Translations under genes and position numbers: made by a program
Notes under the pieces: generated by a model
Database searches by the model: none
Seen by the model: only the letters and a program-made list of their open reading frames with translations
What the model was told of the DNA's origin: nothing
Origin: Solirubrobacterales bacterium
GTDB taxonomy: Bacteria > Actinomycetota > Thermoleophilia > Solirubrobacterales > Solirubrobacteraceae
DNA length: 6,062 bases
Assembly: GCA_019240015.1 (NCBI GenBank)
Contig: JAFAZB010000429.1
Span: forward strand, 1 to 6,062
Reading direction: 5' to 3'
Shown here: one piece after another, positions 1-4,926 of the stretch
How positions within the stretch are numbered: the stretch's first letter is position 1
Layout: every line of letters begins with the position of its first letter

Positions 1-525
1 TGGCGAGGCCGAGCAGGTCGTTGTGCACGGCGTTGGTGCCTTCGGCGCTGATCTCGTTTTGGCCTTCGCCGAGGTAGCTGTAGTTGGTGGTCGTGCTGCC
101 CGAGGTGAGGCTGGTCATCTGTTGCAGCGCGTTGTAGGTGGCGCTCAGCCCGTTGCCGTTTGAGGTCTGGTTGCCGTCTGCGTCGTAGCTGTAGCTGTGC
201 GCGCCTGCGGGTGCCGAGCCGCAGGCGTTGCTGCTGGTGCCGGTGTAGGACCAGCAGATCTCGTTGCCGGGGTTGTATGTGTACGTGGTGGTGGTGCCGG
301 TGAGGCTGCGCTCTTGGTCAGGTTCCCGACGCCGTCGAGCGTGTAGAGGTCATCGGCGGTGGTCGTGCCACCGGAGGTCTGCGTCTTGGCTTCGGTCAAC
401 CGGTTCAGCGCGTCGTAGGTGTAAGTGGTCACGTTGTTGGCCTGATCGGTCAGGGTGTGCCGCAGACAGGACCAGACGACTGCGAAGGCATCACTTAGGT
501 CGCCGTCGCGACCTCTGATACTCAC
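1..525 (-). pseudogene. RHS/YD-repeat protein core fragment, frameshifted and truncated
   Basis: This is a fragment of an RHS-type protein, the family of large secreted or surface proteins whose YD repeats form a shell around a C-terminal toxin. From about position 465 leftward the minus strand encodes typical repeats: TYTYDALNRL, then YTLDGVGNLT. Near 310-318 the RHS reading frame changes (codon starts move from positions divisible by 3 to positions one higher, equivalent to one missing base). It then continues with TYTYNPGNEICWSYTG, SYSYDADGNQ, TYNALQQMTSL and NYSYLGEGQNEISAEG to the left edge without a stop. A GTG at 525 opens the first frame and follows an in-frame TAA directly, but the roughly 20 residues it would add show no RHS character. 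The 5' part of the core is therefore missing. The rest, including any toxin tip, may lie left of the window. A sequencing indel could mimic the frameshift, but the missing 5' core could not be explained that way. Confidence 0.8.
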
Positions 526-655
526 TTAGAATAATGCCGATTAGTCCTATAGCAAAACCGGGGATGGACTGCTTGATCTGACCCGAAGCCGCCACGATTA
601 CGGCGATGACCAGGGTACTTATGCCCAGATATGTCATTGGTGACCGGTTAAACAT
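491..655 (-). CDS. Small hypothetical membrane protein (54 aa) next to RHS remnants
   Basis: I do not recognise this protein. The ATG at 653-655 overlaps the TGA of the upstream ORF as TGATG, a classic arrangement for translational coupling. A purine-rich GGTGGAG lies 12 bases upstream (668-674), rather far for a normal ribosome binding site, which also suggests coupling. The product has two predicted hydrophobic segments, roughly residues 9-24 (LGISTLVIAVIVAASG) and 31-43 (IPGFAIGLIGIIL), and ends in a basic tail, YQRSRRRPK, that would favour a cytoplasmic C-terminus. Local G+C is about 50%, clearly below the 67% of neighbouring genes, which suggests acquired DNA. It lies directly before an RHS core fragment, a position often held by immunity genes in RHS/CDI arrays. 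That role is only an inference from position. It could also be a non-coding relic. Confidence 0.45.
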   Translation of the reverse strand: MFNRSPMTYLGISTLVIAVIVAASGQIKQSIPGFAIGLIGIILSEYQRSRRRPK

Positions 656-903
656 CAAGCATTGTGGCTCCACCTTCCTAGAAGACCGGCCGGCACAAGA
701 ACCATCAATACGACCGCACAAATGACTGCGCCAATTGATTCACCGAGGATCAGGCACGAAATACTCACCGATGCAGCTCCCAACAGCACTCGGCGCGCAC
801 TCATGGCAAATACGATCCTTTGAACAGCCCTGTCGTGCGCAAACTTGTCGGCAGCCGCGCCAAGCGCAAACCACCCGGCGCAGCCAATGCCGGCACTCTC
901 CAC
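655..903 (-). CDS. Hypothetical hydrophobic protein (82 aa), possible remnant of an RHS C-terminal module
   Basis: No family is recognised. The frame from the GTG at 903 gives 82 residues, but the same frame is open upstream to 1080, where a TGA (1081-1083) closes it. The extra residues from about 1020 read as plausible protein (GLGIAYALRIAKRG, TGLNAAYDLASGYLAAQG). The GTG may therefore be an internal codon of a longer C-terminal domain that lost its start. The first third is rich in Gly, Ala and Cys (GIGCAGWFALGAAADKFAHD). The second half carries two hydrophobic stretches, about residues 39-53 and 58-75, before GRWSHNA and the stop. An out-of-frame RHS core scrap lies immediately upstream at 1072-1022. 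The most likely history is an RHS C-terminal (toxin-side) region fused to its core by deletion. The stop overlaps the next small ORF. Whether it is expressed is uncertain. Confidence 0.4.
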   Translation of the reverse strand: MESAGIGCAGWFALGAAADKFAHDRAVQRIVFAMSARRVLLGAASVSISCLILGESIGAVICAVVLMVLVPAGLLGRWSHNA

Positions 904-1021
904 GCAGCCCTGTGCCGCGAGATATCCACTGGCGAGGTCATAGGCAGCATTGAGCCCGGTAATTATTCCGCGCTTTGCGATGCGTAGGGCATAGGCAATG
1001 CCCAGGCCTGCATCTTGAACG

Positions 1022-1072
1022 CTGCAGGGCGAGGTTCCCGTATGAATCGTAGCCGTAATTCGTCGTGTTGCC
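1022..1072 (-). pseudogene. Scrap of RHS core, late YD repeat
   Basis: Seventeen codons in one minus-strand frame read GNTTNYGYDSYGNLALQ. The YGYDSYGNL portion is a textbook YD repeat of the kind found shortly before the conserved end of an RHS core. The frame then loses RHS character and stops within about 25 codons. The neighbouring protein-like sequence (1020-655) is in a different frame. The usual core end (an RYYDP..GRF-like segment and a DP.GL motif) is absent, so a deletion appears to have removed it and shifted the frame. The piece is too short to be a gene. It is useful as a marker that the region from here to the left edge derives from RHS loci. Confidence 0.6.
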
Positions 1073-1099
1073 CGCTCCTCTCACCTTCGATGGTAAGCA

Positions 1100-1123
1100 C
1101 CCCGCGCCAAACGAAGCGCGGGG
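1100..1123 (-). terminator. Candidate hairpin terminator downstream of the HtrA-type protease gene
   Basis: A perfect 8-bp G+C stem (ccccgcgc at 1100-1107 with gcgcgggg at 1116-1123) encloses an 8-base loop. An A-T pair (1099/1124) extends it. It starts about 60 bases past the protease stop codon. On the minus strand it is followed by TGCTTACC, so the T-tract is poor and the call is moderate. It also sits at the border between normal chromosomal genes and RHS debris. Confidence 0.45.
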
Positions 1124-1144
1124 TTGTCGACGCTCCCGGCTAAG

Positions 1145-1163
1145 CCGGCGGCAAAGACGCCGG
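1145..1163. repeat. Small inverted repeat, alternative hairpin
   Basis: The arms ccggcg (1145-1150) and cgccgg (1158-1163) form a 6-bp stem with a 7-base loop. The left part can instead pair with ccggc at 1136-1140, giving a competing hairpin with a 3-base loop. It lies between the protease stop and the stronger hairpin at 1100-1123. It may assist termination or RNA end protection. No T-tract follows on either strand. Confidence 0.3.
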
Positions 1164-1183
1164 TCCCATACCGTCTAGTCCAT

Positions 1184-2323
1184 CTAGCCGCCGGTCTGTG
1201 CGGACGCGGGGCGCGCGCCCAGCTTGATCTGGACGTTGTGGACCGATCCGCCGCGCTTGATCGTCAGCGTGATCGTCTGTCCGGGGGAGTAGGTGTCGAC
1301 CGTGGCGATGAACTGATCGGTCGAGCCGATCGCCTTGCCGTTCACGGCCGTGATCAGATCCCCAGGCTGGAGTCCGGCGTTAGCCGCCGGGGAGCCGCTG
1401 GCGATCGGGGAGTTGCCCTGCTGGTCGGGCTGCGTGGCGATCTGGGCCCCGCCGCCGCCGCTCTGCGTGAGCTCGACACCCACGTAGGCATGCGTGACGC
1501 TGTGGCCCGAGATCAGCTGGTCGGCGATCCGCACGACCGTGTTCGACGGGATCGCGAACCCCACGCCTGAGCTCGAGGCCTGGCCAGCGCCGTTGGAGTT
1601 GTTGGTCTCGATCTGGTCGTTGAGACCCAGCACGTGGCCGTTGGCGTCGAGCAGCGGCCCGCCCGAGTTGCCCGGATTGATCGCTGCGTCGGTCTGGATC
1701 GCGCCCGGGATCGTGTAGTTGTTGGGGGCGGTGATGCTGCGGCCGGTTTGGCTGATGATCCCGGTGGTGGTGGTCTCCGGGAGGCTGAAGGGGCTCCCGA
1801 TCGCGACCACGGGATCGCCCACCTGCGCCGCGCTCGAGTCGGCGAACTGGATCGGGTGGAGCTCCGAGGAGGGGGCGTTGACGTGGATCACCGCGACGTC
1901 GGTGGACGGGTCGGTGCCGACGACGCTCGCCGACGCCTTGTGCCCGTCGGAGAAGGTGACCGTCACCTGGCTGGCGCCGGACACGACGTGCTCGTCAGTG
2001 AGAATGTCGCCCTTCGCGTCATAGACCACCCCCGCGCCTTCGCCCTGGTTCGGCTGGCTCGGAGCGAAGAACCCCGGATTCTGATTTTGCGTGGTGACGA
2101 CGATGTCGACCACGCCGGGGCTGGCGTTGCGGTAGATCTGGTTGATCGACAGGCCGCGTCCGTTGGCGGCGCCGCCTGCGAACGAGGTCGGGATCGCGGC
2201 GCCGTGGGCGGGCTCGTAGACCGTCGTCGTGACCGACTTGGTCGATGTGCTGCCGCTGGCGATCACCAACGCGATCAGCCCACCGGCGACCGCGCCGCCG
2301 ATGATGGGAATCAAACGACTCAT
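1184..2323 (-). CDS. HtrA/DegP-type membrane-anchored serine protease with one PDZ domain
   Basis: This is a trypsin-like protease of the S1C family, which degrades or remodels misfolded envelope proteins outside the membrane. Residues about 4-23 form a single hydrophobic anchor (signal-anchor type) after the short basic start MSR. A linker of about 40 residues follows. The protease domain spans roughly 62-275, with the catalytic triad visible as His112 (TDEHVV), Asp142 (STDVAVI) and Ser220 (NPGNSGGPLL). The oxyanion-loop region and the late strand GVGFAIPS (253-260) are intact. A PDZ domain follows at about 278-368 (YVGVEL near its start, AGLQPGDLITAVNG at 316-329), which normally binds unfolded C-termini. 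The length, 379 residues, is typical for a one-PDZ actinobacterial member. The ATG at 2321-2323 is preceded by AGGAG with a 9-base spacer. The usual N-A-H around the catalytic His is D-E-H here. Gene names such as degP or htrA would be arbitrary, as genomes of this type carry several paralogues. Confidence 0.93.
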   Translation of the reverse strand: MSRLIPIIGGAVAGGLIALVIASGSTSTKSVTTTVYEPAHGAAIPTSFAGGAANGRGLSINQIYRNASPGVVDIVVTTQNQNPGFFAPSQPNQGEGAGVVYDAKGDILTDEHVVSGASQVTVTFSDGHKASASVVGTDPSTDVAVIHVNAPSSELHPIQFADSSAAQVGDPVVAIGSPFSLPETTTTGIISQTGRSITAPNNYTIPGAIQTDAAINPGNSGGPLLDANGHVLGLNDQIETNNSNGAGQASSSGVGFAIPSNTVVRIADQLISGHSVTHAYVGVELTQSGGGGAQIATQPDQQGNSPIASGSPAANAGLQPGDLITAVNGKAIGSTDQFIATVDTYSPGQTITLTIKRGGSVHNVQIKLGARPASAQTGG

Positions 2324-2332
2324 GTTCGGTTT

Positions 2333-2337
2333 CTCCT
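2333..2337 (-). promoter_or_regulatory. Ribosome binding site of the HtrA-type protease gene
   Basis: AGGAG on the minus strand lies 9 bases before the ATG at 2321-2323. It fixes the start of the short membrane anchor and is the clearest Shine-Dalgarno match on the minus strand of this window. Confidence 0.75.
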
Positions 2338-2348
2338 GGCAGAGGTAC

Positions 2349-2388
2349 GTCTCACGGGCACCCAGTACAGCAGCCGGCCGTGAGAGAC
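2349..2388. repeat. Interrupted inverted repeat in the leader of the protease gene
   Basis: The arms ctcacgg (2351-2357) and ccgtgag (2378-2384) are exact reverse complements separated by 20 bases. With a 2-base bulge the match extends to gtct and agac on the outside. The repeat lies 28 to 61 bases upstream of the protease start codon. It could be an operator for a dimeric regulator or a leader hairpin, or chance. I see no convincing -35/-10 pair near it. Confidence 0.25.
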
Positions 2389-2417
2389 CCTTCAGAAACA
2401 GGGAAGAAGTGCGTAAG

Positions 2418-2434
2418 AGGGCCAGGACGGCCCT
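2418..2434 (-). terminator. Candidate hairpin downstream of acetoacetyl-CoA synthetase
   Basis: The arms agggcc (2418-2423) and ggccct (2429-2434) form a 6-bp stem with a 5-base loop, starting 13 bases past the synthetase stop codon. On the minus strand it is followed by a pyrimidine-rich run (CTTACGCACTTCTTCCC) rather than a clean T-tract. It is a weak intrinsic terminator candidate. If it leaks, the protease gene would be read from the same transcript. Confidence 0.4.
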
Positions 2435-2447
2435 GCGAGGTCGGCCG

Positions 2448-4394
2448 TTACGAAGTTTTTGCGCCTTCGTGCTTCGAGACGAAGTAGTCGAGCGCCTCAG
2501 GGTTGGCGAGCGACTCGCGGCTGGCGGCCTGCTCGGGCGGGGTACCCGTCAGGATGCGCTTCACCGGCACCTCCAGCACCTTGCCCGACAGGGTGCGGGG
2601 GACCTCCTTGATCTGCTCGATCTCGTCCGGGACGTGGCGCGGCGAGCAGTCCTCGCGGATCCGGCGGCGGATCTGGTCGATCAGCTCCTCGCTCAGCTCG
2701 GCGTCGTCGCGCAGCACCACGAACAGCGGCATGTAGCCGTCGGTGCCCTCGCGCGGGAGATCGACCACCAGCGCGTCCAGCACCTCGGGCACCGCGAGCA
2801 CGGCGCGGTAGATCTCACTGGTGCCCATCCGCACGCCGCCGCGGTTGATCGTCGAGTCTGAGCGGCCGGTGATGATCGCGGTCTCGCGCGAGGTGATCTC
2901 GATCCAGTCGCCGTGTCGCCACACCCCCGGGTACATCGAGAAGTAGCTCTCGTCCATGCGCGAGCCATCGTCGTCTCCCCAGAAGAAGATCGGCATCGAC
3001 GGCATCGGCTTGGTGATCACCAGCTCGCCGACCTCCTCGACGAGCGCTCGGCCGTCGGGATCCCACGCCTCCACCGAGGCGCCCAGCGAACGCGCTTGCA
3101 GCTCGCCGCGATAGACCGGAAGCGTCGGCACGCCGCCCACGAACGCGGTGCACAGGTCGGTGCCGCCTGAGGTCGCGAACAGCCACAGGTGATCGCCGAG
3201 CTGGTCGTAGATCCACTGGAACGCCTCCGGCGTGAGCGGCGAGCCGGTCGCGCCGACCGCCTTCAGCGCACCCAGGTCGCGGCCCCGCGAAGGCTCGACT
3301 TCGGCCTTCATGCACGAGCTGATGAACGCCGGGCTGGTGCCGAAGCAGGTCATCTCGGTGTTCTGCGCGAGGTCCCACAACGTGCCCAGGTCAGGGTGGC
3401 CGGGGTTGCCGTCGAACAGCACGATCGATGCGTCGGAGAGCAGCACTCCGACCAGGAAGTTCCACATCATCCAGCCGGTGGTGGAGAACCAGAAGTAGCG
3501 CTCGCCGCGTTGGGCGTCGAGGTGCAGGTGCACCTTCTTCAGCTGCTCGAGCAGGATCCCGCCCTGGCTGTGGACGATCGGCTTCGGCAGCCCGGTGGTG
3601 CCCGAGCTGTACAGGACCCACAACGGATGCTCGAACGGCAGCTGGGCGAACGTCAGCTCCGAGTCGGGGCCGAGGAAGCCTTGCTCCCATCCCGAGCCGT
3701 CGAGGTAGCCGAGCGTCACGGTGCGCGTCAGCGACGGAATCTCAGCGGCGATCTCCCGCACCAGCTCGCGGCGCTCGAACTCCTTGCCGCCGTAGCGGTA
3801 GCCGTCGACCGCCAGCAGCACCTTGGGCTCGATCTGCGCGAAGCGATCGATCACACTACGCGCGCCGAACTCGGGCGCCGCGGAGGACCACACGGCGCCG
3901 ATCGAGGCGCACGCCAGCAGCGCCGCCACGGTCTCCGGGATGTTCGGTAGGTACGCGGCCACCCGGTCGCCCTCGCCTACGTCCAGCTCCCGCAGACCGG
4001 ACGCGATCGCCGCCGCCTGCGAGCGCAGCGTGCCCCACGTCCACTGGTCTAGCTCGCGCAGCTCCGACGCGAACCGGAGCGCGACCGCGTCCTCGTCCTT
4101 GTCGCGGAACACGTGCTCCGCGTAGCTCAGCCGCGCGCCCGGGAACCACTCCGCCCCCGGCATCTCCGTGCGCCCCAACACGCTGCCGGCCGGCCGCTCG
4201 AAGCGGACCTCGAAGAACTCGGCGATCGAGCCCCAGAATGCTTCGACGTCGGTCACCGACCAGCGCCACAGGTCGTGATAGCCCTCGAACCGCAGGCCCC
4301 GGGTCTGCTCCAGCCAGCGGGCGTAGCGAGTGAGCGTGGCGCGCTCGATTCGCTCCCGCGAGGGCTCCCAGAGAAGCTCCGGTGCCTCACTCAT
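2448..4394 (-). CDS. Acetoacetyl-CoA synthetase (acetoacetate--CoA ligase)
   Basis: This cytoplasmic enzyme activates acetoacetate with ATP and CoA to acetoacetyl-CoA, AMP and pyrophosphate (EC 6.2.1.16). It feeds ketone-body, leucine-breakdown or polyhydroxyalkanoate intermediates back into thiolase chemistry. It belongs to the ANL adenylate-forming superfamily. The N-terminal ACS-type cap covers about residues 30-95. The phosphate-binding loop is YSSGTTGLPKP (262-272). ATSGGTD (407-413) is motif A5, GDW (495-497) holds the ribose-binding Asp496, and TGRSDSTINRGGVRMG (509-524) is the hinge and A8 region. Lys605 in TLSGK is the adenylation lysine. The segments PMPSMPIFFWGDDDGSRM and FSMYPGVWRHGDW match acetoacetyl-CoA synthetases better than acetyl-CoA synthetases. 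Its 648 residues are full length. The ATG at 4392-4394 has no clear Shine-Dalgarno and lies 30 bases after the regulator stop codon. Co-transcription with the regulator, or a short-leader promoter in the gap, are both possible. Confidence 0.93.
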   Translation of the reverse strand: MSEAPELLWEPSRERIERATLTRYARWLEQTRGLRFEGYHDLWRWSVTDVEAFWGSIAEFFEVRFERPAGSVLGRTEMPGAEWFPGARLSYAEHVFRDKDEDAVALRFASELRELDQWTWGTLRSQAAAIASGLRELDVGEGDRVAAYLPNIPETVAALLACASIGAVWSSAAPEFGARSVIDRFAQIEPKVLLAVDGYRYGGKEFERRELVREIAAEIPSLTRTVTLGYLDGSGWEQGFLGPDSELTFAQLPFEHPLWVLYSSGTTGLPKPIVHSQGGILLEQLKKVHLHLDAQRGERYFWFSTTGWMMWNFLVGVLLSDASIVLFDGNPGHPDLGTLWDLAQNTEMTCFGTSPAFISSCMKAEVEPSRGRDLGALKAVGATGSPLTPEAFQWIYDQLGDHLWLFATSGGTDLCTAFVGGVPTLPVYRGELQARSLGASVEAWDPDGRALVEEVGELVITKPMPSMPIFFWGDDDGSRMDESYFSMYPGVWRHGDWIEITSRETAIITGRSDSTINRGGVRMGTSEIYRAVLAVPEVLDALVVDLPREGTDGYMPLFVVLRDDAELSEELIDQIRRRIREDCSPRHVPDEIEQIKEVPRTLSGKVLEVPVKRILTGTPPEQAASRESLANPEALDYFVSKHEGAKTS

Positions 4395-4424
4395 CGCGGT
4401 CAGTATGCCCCGGCGCGGCCGCGC

Positions 4425-4862
4425 TCACCCACACTTCTTACACGCGCCGCGCAGCAGCACGTCGTGGCTCTCGACCCGCACCCCGAGCCGCTCGCCGAGC
4501 CGGTCGATCGCCCGCTCGAGTCCAGGATCGTCGAACGCGATCAGCCGCCCGCAACGCTCGCAGACCAGGTGGTGGTGATGGGCGCCGTCGGGGTGCACGC
4601 GCTCGAAGCGAGCCTGGCCGTCGCCGAGCTCGACCCGCTCCACCAGCCCGTGCTCGACCAGCAGCTCCAACACCCGGTAGATGCTCGCCCGGCCGGTGAG
4701 GCGCCCCTGGCGACGGAGCTCCTGTTCGATCTCGACCGCGGTCAGCGCGCACGGCTTGCCGGCGAGCAGTGCCACTACCCGCTCCCTGGCGCCCCCGCGC
4801 TTGAGCCCAGCCCGCGCCAGCACGTTCTGCACGTGATCGCTCCAGCTGTTGGCCTCGGGCAC
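4425..4862 (-). CDS. zur: Fur-family metal-responsive repressor, probably Zur
   Basis: This is a DNA-binding metalloregulator of the Fur superfamily. The winged helix covers about residues 12-85, with the recognition region around TGRASIYRVLELLVEHGLVERV (56-77). The dimerisation and metal domain follows, with HHHH at 95-98, Cys101 and Cys104 (CERCG), His133, and a C-terminal Cys141-x-x-Cys144. The two CxxC pairs are the structural zinc site typical of Zur/FurB and many Fur proteins. Zur is favoured over Fur or PerR because the gene diverges from a ZnuA-type transporter operon with a Zur-box-like palindrome between them. Where mycobacterial FurB has a regulatory Cys just before its His cluster, this protein has His90, so the sensing site may differ. 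The length, 145 residues, is normal. The start is uncertain: the GTG at 4862 has no good ribosome site, whereas the GTG at 4830-4832 has GGAG seven bases upstream, but using it would remove the WSDH segment that I think is conserved. Confidence 0.85.
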   Translation of the reverse strand: MPEANSWSDHVQNVLARAGLKRGGARERVVALLAGKPCALTAVEIEQELRRQGRLTGRASIYRVLELLVEHGLVERVELGDGQARFERVHPDGAHHHHLVCERCGRLIAFDDPGLERAIDRLGERLGVRVESHDVLLRGACKKCG

Positions 4863-4898
4863 GCCGTGAAGCGTAGCGCGCTCTTCATCAAAACAGGA

Positions 4899-4915
4899 AT
4901 GGGAATCAATCTCAT
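4899..4915. promoter_or_regulatory. Candidate Zur box between the regulator and metal transporter genes
   Basis: The sequence ATGGGAATCAATCTCAT is an imperfect palindrome centred on C4907, with 6 of 8 pairs complementary. Its inner 15 bases match 11 positions of TGAAAATCATTTTCA, the actinobacterial Zur-box pattern as I remember it. It lies 36 bases from the regulator GTG (4862) and 11 bases from the first transporter GTG (4927). One bound repressor dimer could therefore block both divergent genes. The site assignment is inference from sequence and position. Confidence 0.55.
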
Positions 4916-4926
4916 CCTATGGTACG

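Noticed and set aside
648..662. Four-codon minus-strand ORF (ATG at 662) with GGTGGAG five bases upstream
   Set aside because: The spacing is good, but MLDV then stop is too short to call. The ribosome site more likely reflects chance or aids re-initiation at 655.
735..953. Plus-strand 72-codon frame in the low-G+C part
   Set aside because: Its translation is Arg/Gln/His-rich without hydrophobic core, and the opposite strand reads as a better protein with a coupled neighbour.
1634..2383. Long plus-strand open frame opposite the protease gene
   Set aside because: Its protein is Arg-, Gly-, Val- and Asp-rich without family features, and it is antisense to a gene with an intact catalytic triad. 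High-G+C codon bias leaves such mirror frames open.
2324..2447. A sigma-70-type promoter for the protease gene
   Set aside because: Only a TGTACT hexamer resembles a -10, and nothing like TTGACA lies 16-18 bases upstream.
3189..4333. Plus-strand open frames opposite acetoacetyl-CoA synthetase
   Set aside because: Low-complexity Arg/Ala/Pro-rich translations, antisense to a complete enzyme gene.
4395..4424. A separate promoter for acetoacetyl-CoA synthetase in the 30-base gap
   Set aside because: CATACT could be a -10, but no matching -35 element is visible, so I leave it as a possibility only.
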